Below are positions 43,987 to 51,652 of a stretch of 64,000 bases of DNA, piece after piece. This DNA comes from Petrotoga olearia DSM 13574 (GTDB lineage: Bacteria; Thermotogota; Thermotogae; Petrotogales; Petrotogaceae): the NCBI RefSeq assembly GCF_002895525.1, contig NZ_AZRL01000012.1:62001-126000 (forward strand), written 5' to 3'. Within the stretch, counting starts at the first letter, position 1. The number at the start of each line of letters is the position of its first letter. The position numbers were made by a program, and so were the translations under genes. The notes under the pieces were generated by a model. That model saw only the letters and a program-made list of their open reading frames with translations, ran no database searches and was not told where the DNA came from.

Positions 43987-45087
43987 ATGGATTTACTTTA
44001 CTATGAAAATTTTAAAAGTTGTAGTTATTTTGTACCTACTTACAAAAGACAAGGCTCATACTTTGATATTAACCTAAATGGGTTGAACGTTGAAGCTAAT
44101 TTTGAAAGTATTAACAACGGCGTAGTGAAAATCATTAGAATGGGAAACAATTTTAAAAAATCTTATTGGTTACATATATACACCGTGTATAAATATTTCA
44201 AAGATAAAGATGAGCAAATAAAAAGAATAGTCTTAGAAACATCCAATGGAAGTTACGAAATAAATGCTTCAGATATTCTTTTAAGAGAAAAGTGGATAAT
44301 GAAAGAATTTAACAATCTTAAATCAACGAAAAAAGTCCATGGGTCACATTGCAAGTTCTGTAAAATTAAAAACCAATGCCACTTACAATTTTTAAGAGAA
44401 GGAGATTATTCCATAGTTCCGAACTTAAGTAAATCTATGGTTGAGGATTTAAAAAACATGAATTTAGATCCCTTGACGGTTATTAAAACTAATCAAATAG
44501 AAAAATTAGATAAAAGATTCAAAAAACCTTTATACAATCTAAAATCATTAATTGAAGGTCAGATTTACGTTATTGATAAACGTTCTCTTCCTCAAGATTA
44601 TATAGTCTTTGACGTAGAAACTTACTTAAACAAAGATTTTTTGTTTGGATTCTTAGAAAACGAAACTTATGTTCCTTTCTTTCTAGGAAAAAATGAATAC
44701 AAAAGCGCGGCAAAAATGGTAGATTTCTTGTATGAAAAAGACAAAGTGCTATTGCATTACGATAAAAACGATCTTACAGCCTTAAAAAAACTTTCATCTA
44801 AATATCCTATATTGAGAGATAAATTAAATAAAATCTCCTCAAGAACTTGTGATCTATACGAAATAATAAGAAAAAATTATAGCTTACCTGTTGTCTCTTA
44901 TTCATTAAAAGACATTAGTAAATACTTTGGTTTTGATTGGAAAACAGAGTTAAATGGTTTTGCTGTCATACCCGAGTACAAAAGCTATTTGAATGGCAAT
45001 CAAAATGCTTTGAAAAATATCTTTAAATACAACGAAGATGATTGTCGAGCCACAAAATTAGTATTAGAAAGTCTTAAGACCATTTAA
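43987..45087 (+). CDS. TM0106-like nuclease with RNase H-like C-terminal domain
   Basis: A 366-residue protein. The middle has a Cys cluster (HCKFCKIKNQC) of the kind that holds an iron-sulfur cluster in RecB-type nucleases. The C-terminal half, from about 200, is a DEDD/RNase H-like exonuclease domain: YIVFDVETYLNKDFLFGFL, LLHYDKNDLTALKKL, SYSLKDISKYFGF and the final YNEDDCRATKLVLESL. This is the TM0106-type arrangement. The N-terminal part is shorter than I would expect for a full PD-(D/E)XK domain. Role unknown; DNA repair is likely. Confidence 0.7.
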   Translation: MDLLYYENFKSCSYFVPTYKRQGSYFDINLNGLNVEANFESINNGVVKIIRMGNNFKKSYWLHIYTVYKYFKDKDEQIKRIVLETSNGSYEINASDILLREKWIMKEFNNLKSTKKVHGSHCKFCKIKNQCHLQFLREGDYSIVPNLSKSMVEDLKNMNLDPLTVIKTNQIEKLDKRFKKPLYNLKSLIEGQIYVIDKRSLPQDYIVFDVETYLNKDFLFGFLENETYVPFFLGKNEYKSAAKMVDFLYEKDKVLLHYDKNDLTALKKLSSKYPILRDKLNKISSRTCDLYEIIRKNYSLPVVSYSLKDISKYFGFDWKTELNGFAVIPEYKSYLNGNQNALKNIFKYNEDDCRATKLVLESLKTI

Positions 45088-45109
45088 TCCGTTCATAAAC
45101 TCTCTAAAT

Positions 45110-45154
45110 AAGACCTATGTATAGTTTATCAAATGCTGTACATAAGTCTTTTTT
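45110..45154 (+). terminator. Probable intrinsic terminator
   Basis: AAGAC-C-TATGTA (45110-45121) pairs with TACATA-A-GTCTT (45139-45150) with one mismatch, followed by T residues. It separates the nuclease gene from the chromate-family genes. Confidence 0.6.
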
Positions 45155-45206
45155 AATATTAGCATAAGCAATTCTAAAAATTATATAGAAGGAGCTAATA
45201 GCATTT

Positions 45207-45776
45207 ATGAAAGATTTATGGAATTTATTTATCACTTTTGCACGTATCGGGAGTCTAACTTTTGGCGGGGGCTACGCAATGTTACCAATGATTCAAGAGG
45301 AAGTTGTTAAAAAACACAATTGGGCAACTGATGAAGAGGTAATTGACTATTATGCCATTGGGCAGAGTACACCTGGAATAATCGCTATAAATACAGCTAC
45401 TTTCATAGGTTATAAACTAAAAGGTGTTATCGGTGGAATATTCGCTACATTAGGGATGGTTTTCCCTTCTATCGTAATAATAACCATTATTGCTATTTTT
45501 TTCGAACAGTTCCAAGATTTAAAAATAGTACAACATGCTTTCGGTGGGATAAGAGTTGTGGTGGTGGCATTAATATTGAACGCTATAATAAACATGTGGA
45601 AAAAGTCTATCAAAGATTACATAGGTATAATTATATTTTCAGTTTCTTTTCTTGTAGTTGCTTTTCTAAAATTATCTCCAGTTGCAGTTGTGATAACTTC
45701 TTTCGTAGTCGGATTGATTATACAACAAAATAGGATAGAAACGCCCCGAAAGGGGTTCAAGGATGATAGCAAATGA
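45207..45776 (+). CDS. Chromate transporter family (short CHR), first subunit
   Basis: A 189-residue membrane protein with the CHR motif GSLTFGGGYAMLPMIQEE near the N-terminus, then GQSTPGIIAINTATFIGYKL and about five or six helices. Short CHR proteins occur in pairs that form one transporter, and a homologous gene overlaps the end of this one. The name refers to chromate efflux, but the natural substrate is often unknown. Ribosome site AGAAGGAGC. Confidence 0.88.
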   Translation: MKDLWNLFITFARIGSLTFGGGYAMLPMIQEEVVKKHNWATDEEVIDYYAIGQSTPGIIAINTATFIGYKLKGVIGGIFATLGMVFPSIVIITIIAIFFEQFQDLKIVQHAFGGIRVVVVALILNAIINMWKKSIKDYIGIIIFSVSFLVVAFLKLSPVAVVITSFVVGLIIQQNRIETPRKGFKDDSK

Positions 45777-46336
45777 ATTACCTTATACTATATTTTGAAT
45801 TTTTTAAAATTGGTTTGTTTTCTATAGGCGGAGGCTTAGCGACAATACCTTTTCTTCAAGATCTTGCCCGTAAGTATGATTGGTTAACCCTTACTGATCT
45901 AGCAGATTATATAGCTATATCCGAATCTACACCAGGACCTATTGGAATAAACACAGCTACGTTTGTTGGTTATGGCTCGGCAGGTATCTTTGGTGGTATA
46001 ATAGCTGTACTGGGAATAGTAACACCTTCAATAATCATTATTACTATAATTGCCTATTACTTTCAAAGATTCAATGAAAAACCATTTATACAAAATGGGT
46101 TTTATACTTTAAGGCCTGCAGTGGTTGGACTAATAGGTGCGGCGGGATATGAAGTAGCAAAAGTCTCTTTGTTTAATATTGAAATGTTTACAGAAACTCA
46201 AACTTTTATTTCCATGTTAGATTTCAAGGCTATAATATTTTTTCTAATTATCATTTATCTAATGAAACGATTTAAAAAACATCCAGTAGTTTATTTGTCT
46301 TTGGGAGCCATTGTGGGAATAATTTTTAATTTTTAA
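45773..46336 (+). CDS. Chromate transporter family (short CHR), second subunit
   Basis: A 187-residue paralogue of the preceding protein: FSIGGGLATIPFLQDLARK, SESTPGPIGINTATFVGYG, and the same helix pattern. It starts with ATGA overlapping the previous stop, so both are made in equal amounts. The two probably insert in opposite orientations to make the pore, as known for paired CHR proteins. Confidence 0.88.
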   Translation: MNYLILYFEFFKIGLFSIGGGLATIPFLQDLARKYDWLTLTDLADYIAISESTPGPIGINTATFVGYGSAGIFGGIIAVLGIVTPSIIIITIIAYYFQRFNEKPFIQNGFYTLRPAVVGLIGAAGYEVAKVSLFNIEMFTETQTFISMLDFKAIIFFLIIIYLMKRFKKHPVVYLSLGAIVGIIFNF

Positions 46337-46392
46337 CTTAGAAAATCACTTAAATAACCCTGATCCAAGTACCTAACGGTAGGAGGCTATGT

Positions 46393-47091
46393 ATGCAAAA
46401 AGGAATGCTTATTGTAATAGAATCTGGAACGGACGCAAGTGGTAAAGCCACTCAAGCAGAAAAATTATGTCAAAGATTAAAAGAGGAAGAAATCAAGGCA
46501 TTAAAAGTCGAATTTCCAAATTATAAAAGTGATTCTTCGGCTTTGATAAAAATGTATTTAAAAGGTGAATTTGGTGAAAATCCTGAAGCAATTAATCCAT
46601 ACGCTGCTTCCACATTTTTTGCTGTGGACCGATTTGCAACTTATCAAAAAGAATTAAAATCTTTTTACGAATCTGGTGGTATTTTAATATCCGATAGGTA
46701 CACAACTTCCAACATGATATATCAATCTTCAAAATTTGAAAATCAAAGTGAAAAAGATGAATTTTTGGAATGGCTTTGGGATTTGGAATTCAACAAATTT
46801 AATTTGCCAAAACCTAATTACGTAATATTTTTAGACATTCCTCCCAAAATAAGTATAGAATTGCTGAGAAAAAGAAAGGAAAAAATAATAGATCTAACAG
46901 GAAAAGACATTCACGAAAAAAATATTGAGTACATAAATATGACATACGAAAATGCAAAATATATTGCACAGAAGTACAATTGGAAGATTATAAACTGTTT
47001 AAAAGAAAACGAAAAATTAAAAACAATCGAAGAGATTCACGAAGAAGTCTACACTATATGGGAAAACATAAGAGATTTAGGAGAAATATAA
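46393..47091 (+). CDS. Thymidylate kinase-like enzyme
   Basis: A 232-residue P-loop kinase of the dTMP kinase family. The Walker A loop reads ESGTDASGKATQAEKL, with Ala after the lysine where Ser/Thr is usual. The DR(F/Y) segment FAVDRFATYQKEL and ISDRYTTSNMIYQ are as in Tmk; the lid region is IELLRKRKEK. The sequence type (GTDASGKATQ) is one I associate with a subgroup of dTMP kinases in anaerobes. It makes dTDP for DNA synthesis. ATG 46393 with TAGGAGG. Confidence 0.82.
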   Translation: MQKGMLIVIESGTDASGKATQAEKLCQRLKEEEIKALKVEFPNYKSDSSALIKMYLKGEFGENPEAINPYAASTFFAVDRFATYQKELKSFYESGGILISDRYTTSNMIYQSSKFENQSEKDEFLEWLWDLEFNKFNLPKPNYVIFLDIPPKISIELLRKRKEKIIDLTGKDIHEKNIEYINMTYENAKYIAQKYNWKIINCLKENEKLKTIEEIHEEVYTIWENIRDLGEI

Positions 47092-47092
47092 A

Positions 47093-48553
47093 ATGGCCTT
47101 TGCTATAATTTTCAAATTTGGATTTTGGACTTTTTTTGTATTAATATATGCATTTGTTGCTACGACTGTTATCATCTTGGAAAGAAAAAGACCAGAAAAA
47201 ACCATAAGTTGGCTTTTAATATTTGCCGTAATCCCACTTATAGGATTTGTAATCTATCTTTTTTTTGGAAGAAACTGGAAAAGAAGAAAACTTACCAGTG
47301 ATATTTACTTGAATTCAAAACCTACTTTAACGGAAGAAGAAAAAGAATGGCTAATCAAGGTACTTGGGGAAAATGATATTCAATACTTACAACTAATTAA
47401 TCTTTTAAAAAGAAACTCTAAGTCGCCTTTATTTTTAGGAAACGACATTGAAATTTTTAAAAATGGGAAAGAAAAATTTACTTCTTTTTTTAAAGAAATT
47501 GAAAACGCTAAAGAATCTATCCATTTGGAATACTATATTGTAAAAGACGATGAAACAGGCAAAAAACTCAAAGATCTTCTGATAAAAAAGGCTAAAGAGG
47601 GCGTAGAAATTAAATTTATTATGGACAAAATAGGTTCGGGGCGTTTAAAGAAAAGCTATATAAAGCAATTAAAAAATGCGGGAGTTGAAATTGCTTTTTA
47701 CAGCTATTTTCTATCGCCGGTGCTTAAATTCCTAAATACTCAGGTTAATTACAGAAATCACAGAAAAATAGCGATAATTGACTCTGAAATCGGCTTTATT
47801 GGTGGAATAAACATTGGAAATGAATACATTGGTAAAAGTAGTTTGGGATATTGGAGAGACCTTCACTTAAAAGTCAGGGGAGAGGCTGTAAACGGACTTC
47901 AAAAAATTTTTTTTGATGACTATCAAACAATTGTAAAGGCAGAGAGGAAAAAAGAAAATTTAGATCCTATTAAATACTTTAAAAAGCAAGAAAAAAAAGG
48001 AGATTCTTTAGTCCAAATAGCGGTAAGCGGTCCCGAGTCAGAAAATTCATCCATAATGCAAATGATCCATAAGATGATAACTATAGCTAAAGATCACATA
48101 TACATAGCTACCCCTTACTTTGTCCCAAATGATAGCATTCTCTCTGCTATAAAAATAGCTGCTCTTTCGGGTGTTAAAGTAAAAATTTTATTTCCTGGAA
48201 AAATGGATCATTTTTTAGTATATTTTGCTTCAAGGACATATCTCGAAGAAATTATAAAATATGGTGTTGAAGTGTACTTTTACAGAAAAGACCGGTTCAT
48301 ACACTCCAAATTTGTATCGATAGATGGCTTAATATCAACCGTTGGAACCGCAAATATAGATATCAGAAGCTTCGAACTAAATTATGAGGCAAACCTTTTA
48401 ATATACGATAGAGAAAAAACTAAACAAATAGAAGATATTTTTCATGAGGATTTAAAAATTAGTTCCCACATATCTCAAGATTACTTTAATGCTCAGCCTT
48501 TCCTTATCAAATTTACAGAAGCATTCTGTAAGATTTTCTCTAATCTTTTGTAA
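47093..48553 (+). CDS. cls: Cardiolipin synthase
   Basis: A 486-residue membrane-bound phospholipase D-type enzyme that makes cardiolipin from phosphatidylglycerol. Two N-terminal transmembrane helices (about 1-65) carry the PLDc_N feature ERKRPEKTISWLLIF. The two HKD motifs are intact: H223-R-K in NYRNHRKIAIID, and H404-S-K in RFIHSKFVSIDG, with the downstream GSxN-like GTANIDIRSFELNYE. It starts one base after the previous stop. Confidence 0.93.
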   Translation: MAFAIIFKFGFWTFFVLIYAFVATTVIILERKRPEKTISWLLIFAVIPLIGFVIYLFFGRNWKRRKLTSDIYLNSKPTLTEEEKEWLIKVLGENDIQYLQLINLLKRNSKSPLFLGNDIEIFKNGKEKFTSFFKEIENAKESIHLEYYIVKDDETGKKLKDLLIKKAKEGVEIKFIMDKIGSGRLKKSYIKQLKNAGVEIAFYSYFLSPVLKFLNTQVNYRNHRKIAIIDSEIGFIGGINIGNEYIGKSSLGYWRDLHLKVRGEAVNGLQKIFFDDYQTIVKAERKKENLDPIKYFKKQEKKGDSLVQIAVSGPESENSSIMQMIHKMITIAKDHIYIATPYFVPNDSILSAIKIAALSGVKVKILFPGKMDHFLVYFASRTYLEEIIKYGVEVYFYRKDRFIHSKFVSIDGLISTVGTANIDIRSFELNYEANLLIYDREKTKQIEDIFHEDLKISSHISQDYFNAQPFLIKFTEAFCKIFSNLL

Positions 48554-48569
48554 AAAGTGCAATTTTTAC

Positions 48570-48598
48570 TTGACAACCTTTATTTGTTGATGTATAAT
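48570..48598 (+). promoter_or_regulatory. Consensus promoter of the aromatic-leader ABC operon
   Basis: TTGACA (48570-48575), exactly 17 bp, TATAAT (48593-48598). This is a perfect sigma-70 match and among the strongest promoters in the window, as expected in front of an attenuator. Confidence 0.9.
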
Positions 48599-48633
48599 TT
48601 AAAAAATTAAATTTCAATTAAGCGAGGGTTACT

Positions 48634-48768
48634 ATGAAAAAAATTTCATTACAAGTTTTAATAAATGCTTTCAATATTTTAAAATCAAAAAATAATCAAT
48701 ATTTCTACTTTTGGTATTGGAAAGACACCCATTTTGGTGCCTTCCATTACCTATTAGCTAGCAAGTAG
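48634..48768 (+). CDS. Aromatic leader peptide (attenuator)
   Basis: A 44-residue ORF with a GAGGG ribosome site five bases before the ATG. Residues 23-29 are Tyr-Phe-Tyr-Phe-Trp-Tyr-Trp, seven aromatic codons in a row, and a further Phe, Phe, Tyr and two His follow. The stop codon is 20 bp before a strong terminator hairpin. This is the pattern of trpL/pheL-type leader peptides whose translation senses the supply of charged aromatic tRNAs. The downstream genes encode an ABC importer, so the peptide itself probably has no other role. Confidence 0.88.
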   Translation: MKKISLQVLINAFNILKSKNNQYFYFWYWKDTHFGAFHYLLASK

Positions 48769-48820
48769 GTATAAGAAGAACAAATTGGGTGTCTACGAAA
48801 AAGTAGACACCTTTTTTTTT
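48717..48820 (+). promoter_or_regulatory. Attenuator: alternative hairpins upstream of the ABC importer
   Basis: Three competing structures are visible. (1) TGGAA...CACC (48717-48729) folds with GGTG...TTCCA (48736-48746). (2) AGACACCCA (48723-48731) can instead pair for nine bases with TGGGTGTCT (48786-48794), which would be the antiterminator. (3) GGTGTCTAC (48788-48796) pairs with GTAGACACC (48803-48811), followed by nine T: the terminator. A ribosome stalled on the early aromatic codons would block (1) and free the strand for (2). Confidence 0.8.
48788..48820 (+). terminator. Attenuator terminator
   Basis: A perfect 9-bp stem, GAAAAA loop and T9 tail. It lies between the leader peptide and the first structural gene, so full transcription needs antitermination. 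Confidence 0.92.
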
Positions 48821-48862
48821 AATAAAACACAAAAAAACAAAATCTCCAGGAGGTGTGAGGGT

Positions 48863-49804
48863 ATGAAAAAAGTATTAACAACTTTGGTAATTGTTTCTCT
48901 ATTCACATTTACTTTCGGTGTAAAGATTGGCATCACACAAATTGTAGAGCACCCAGCTTTAAACAAAATTTATCAGGGGATAATCGATTACGTTGAAGAT
49001 TCGGGTGTAGATTTTGAATATGAACATCAAAGTGCTCAAAATAGCTTTCAAAACGCTATAACTATAGCCAACAAGTTCAAAACAGATGTAGACATAATAG
49101 TTGCAATAGCAACACCTTCCGCTCAAGCAGCGGCAACCGAAATAAAAGACAAGCCGGTGGTATTCAGTGCCGTTACGGATCCAATAAGTGCAGGTTTGAT
49201 ACCTAAATTTGGTAAAAATCCCGGAAATGTTGTTGGAATAAGCGATATGGTCCCTGTTGAAACACATTTAAACCTTATAAGAACAATATTTCCTGATGCC
49301 AAAAATTTAGCTATACTTTACAATACCGGAGAGTCTAACTCTGTTTTTTTAGCTGATCAAACCAAGAAATTTGGACTTCAACTAGGATTCAATGTAATTG
49401 AAATTACAGGAACCAACGCTAACGAACTTGTTACTTCCCTAAACGCTCAAGCAAACAGAATAGATGTTGCCTATCTATCCACGGATAATTTGGTTGCTTC
49501 ATCTGCTGAAATCTTAGATCAAGTATTTGAAAAAAACAAGATTCCGGTAGTTGCAGGAGACATTGATATAGCAAGAAAAACATCAGTTTTAGGTTTTGGC
49601 TTTGATTATTATCAAGTAGGAATAGAAACAGGAAAAATTGTCCTTGATCTCATAAACGGTAAAAAACCTTACGAAATTGAGTCAAGAATAGTGGGTGCAG
49701 ACGTATTAACGTTTTATATAAATTTGGACAGAGCTAGGAACTTAAATGTAAACATACCTCAACAATTTTTAGAAATTGCAGATGAAATAGTAGATACACA
49801 ATGA
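48863..49804 (+). CDS. ABC substrate-binding protein, TrpX-like family
   Basis: A 313-residue exported protein of the ABC_sub_bind family. Signal peptide about 1-19 (KKVLTTLVIVSLFTFTFG), then KIGITQIVEHPALNKIYQG, a type I periplasmic-binding fold, with VFSAVTDPISAGLIPK and NVVGISDMVPVETHLNLI, which are typical of this family. The proven members, TrpX-type, bind tryptophan or related compounds. The frame opens earlier, inside the terminator, but ATG 48863 with AGGAGGTG is the true start. The aromatic leader upstream argues for Trp, Tyr or Phe as substrate. Confidence 0.87.
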   Translation: MKKVLTTLVIVSLFTFTFGVKIGITQIVEHPALNKIYQGIIDYVEDSGVDFEYEHQSAQNSFQNAITIANKFKTDVDIIVAIATPSAQAAATEIKDKPVVFSAVTDPISAGLIPKFGKNPGNVVGISDMVPVETHLNLIRTIFPDAKNLAILYNTGESNSVFLADQTKKFGLQLGFNVIEITGTNANELVTSLNAQANRIDVAYLSTDNLVASSAEILDQVFEKNKIPVVAGDIDIARKTSVLGFGFDYYQVGIETGKIVLDLINGKKPYEIESRIVGADVLTFYINLDRARNLNVNIPQQFLEIADEIVDTQ

Positions 49805-49831
49805 TCATGAAAAAATTTTAGGAGGAAAATT

Positions 49832-50821
49832 ATGGATTTAGTGGGTATATTAGAACAAGGATTAATTGCCTCCCTTGTGGCAATGGGTGTGTTTATAAGT
49901 TTCCGAGTCATCGACCTCCCAGATTTAACGCCGGATGGATCGTATGTATTAGGTGGTGCGGTAACCGTTGCCTTTATGTACGCAGGCCTGCCTTGGATAC
50001 TGTGTATGATTCTTGGTGGTTTAATGGCTGGTTTTTTTGGGATAGTAACCGCACTGATACATAACAAATTAAAAGTAAATTCCTTGTTAGCCAGCATATT
50101 GGTGATGACCATGCTCTATTCGATAAACATAAGGGCCATGAACGGACCGAACGTTTCGGTTCCAAAAGAAATAACAGCGCAACAAGAAGCACAATACACA
50201 GAGAGAACAAAATTAGATGACATTTTAGGTATGAGTACCTCAAAGGAGAATCAAAGCAATTTACAAGTAAATGAAACCAAAAAAACCTTATCTCCATTCA
50301 GAGAAAACTCTGGATATAATTCTACCATCTTAATAGCAACAGTAGTATCTATAGCTGCTCTTTTAACAATAATCTTTTTGAGGACAGAGTTAGGGATTGC
50401 CCTTAGGGGATACGGAGGGAACAAAGCAGGAATCAAAAACCTTGGTATGAACCCTGAAATTATGAGTATAATAGGATTATTTTTAGGAAATTTCTTCGCG
50501 GGGCTGTCGGGATCCTTGTTCTCTATGTACGGTGGATTTTCAGATGTAAATATGGGGCAAGGCATAGTTGTAACTTCTTTGGCGGCGGTTATTTTGGGGG
50601 AGATAATATTTGGGAGGCTAAATCTGTTCTATAACATGTTATGCCCCATTATTGGAGCTGTTGTCTATCAATTTTTACTGGCGTTAGCCATGAGATATGG
50701 TTACACGATAGGCTTCCAATCAAGCGATATGAAACTAATAACTGCGTTGTTCATAATAATAGTAATAGGATTGAGGAGGGTAGAATTTAAAAAATGGTTG
50801 AGCTTAAAAACATCAGAGTAG
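49832..50821 (+). CDS. ABC importer permease, TrpY-like family
   Basis: A 329-residue membrane protein with about eight helices, related to branched-chain amino acid permeases. It has FRVIDLPDLTPDGSYVLGGA, LLASILVMTMLYSINIRAMNGPN, and the coupling segment ALRGYGGNKAGIKNLGMNP. A hydrophilic stretch of about 40 residues (about 105-150, rich in Glu, Lys, Ser and Gln) sits between helices. ATG behind AGGAGGAAAATT. Its gene overlaps the ATPase gene by 28 bp. Confidence 0.88.
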   Translation: MDLVGILEQGLIASLVAMGVFISFRVIDLPDLTPDGSYVLGGAVTVAFMYAGLPWILCMILGGLMAGFFGIVTALIHNKLKVNSLLASILVMTMLYSINIRAMNGPNVSVPKEITAQQEAQYTERTKLDDILGMSTSKENQSNLQVNETKKTLSPFRENSGYNSTILIATVVSIAALLTIIFLRTELGIALRGYGGNKAGIKNLGMNPEIMSIIGLFLGNFFAGLSGSLFSMYGGFSDVNMGQGIVVTSLAAVILGEIIFGRLNLFYNMLCPIIGAVVYQFLLALAMRYGYTIGFQSSDMKLITALFIIIVIGLRRVEFKKWLSLKTSE

Positions 50822-51522
50822 TATACAATAAAAATCAAGTTAATGAAAAAAAAGCCTTGGACAAATTCGAATTAATCGTTAAAAAAGGAGAATTCGTCAC
50901 TATCATAGGTCCCAATGGTGCTGGTAAAACAACGCTTCTTAAAGTCTTAACTGGAGAAGTAGTGTTAGATCAAGGAAGCTTTACATTAAATAACAAAAGC
51001 ATAAAAAGAATTAAACCCTACAAGCTCTTTCGAAATGTTGGCATAGTGTATCAAGAACCTGATAGAGGTGTATTCCCTGATCTAACCCTCGAAGAAAATT
51101 TGATCTTGGGATCCAAAAAAGGAAATAGATTCTTTTCATTTGGAAAATACGAAGGATTAGAATTGTTGAAATCTTTAAACATGGGATTAGAAAACAGACT
51201 TAAAACAAAAGTCAAAGAATTTTCTGGAGGGCAAAAACAGGCCCTCGCCATGGTTCTTGCTTCTATAACAAAGCCTGACCTTCTGTTGTTAGATGAACAT
51301 ACAGCGGCTCTTGACCCAAAAAATGTTGAAAAGGTAATGGAACTAACTATGAAGATAAATAAAGAGTTAGGATTAACCATAATAATGGTCACACACAACA
51401 TGAAAATAGTGGAAAAATATGCTCGTAGGATAGTGGAGATCAAAGATGGCAAAGTTACAAAAGATTTTGTCTATGAAAAAACACATAACACAGAAGAACT
51501 AAAAAAAGTAACGGCTAATTGA
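50794..51522 (+). CDS. ABC importer ATPase, TrpZ-like family
   Basis: A 242-residue ATPase with Walker A GPNGAGKTTLLK, signature EFSGGQKQALAMVLAS and Walker B LLLLDEHTAALDPKN. The DEHTAALDP form is characteristic of this importer family. It completes a binding protein-permease-ATPase set under the aromatic attenuator. A strong terminator lies just after the gene. Confidence 0.9.
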   Translation: MVELKNIRVVYNKNQVNEKKALDKFELIVKKGEFVTIIGPNGAGKTTLLKVLTGEVVLDQGSFTLNNKSIKRIKPYKLFRNVGIVYQEPDRGVFPDLTLEENLILGSKKGNRFFSFGKYEGLELLKSLNMGLENRLKTKVKEFSGGQKQALAMVLASITKPDLLLLDEHTAALDPKNVEKVMELTMKINKELGLTIIMVTHNMKIVEKYARRIVEIKDGKVTKDFVYEKTHNTEELKKVTAN

Positions 51523-51550
51523 CAAATAAAATACTTCTAACTTACCTTCT

Positions 51551-51583
51551 AGACGCTCTATACCATAGAGCGTCTTTGTTTTT
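51551..51583 (+). terminator. Intrinsic terminator of the ABC importer operon
   Basis: AGACGCTCTAT (51551-51561), loop ACC, ATAGAGCGTCT (51565-51575), then TTGTTTTT. A perfect 11-bp stem. Confidence 0.92.
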
Positions 51584-51599
51584 AATCAATAATAGAATA

Positions 51600-51608
51600 T
51601 GGTATAAT
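51600..51608 (+). promoter_or_regulatory. Extended -10 promoter of the helicase-nuclease gene
   Basis: TGGTATAAT, 45 bp before the ATG. The -35 region overlaps the T-run of the preceding terminator and is weak. Confidence 0.5.
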
Positions 51609-51652
51609 ATTTAATACAAATTGGTTCTTAATTTGAAAGGACAAGATACTAA

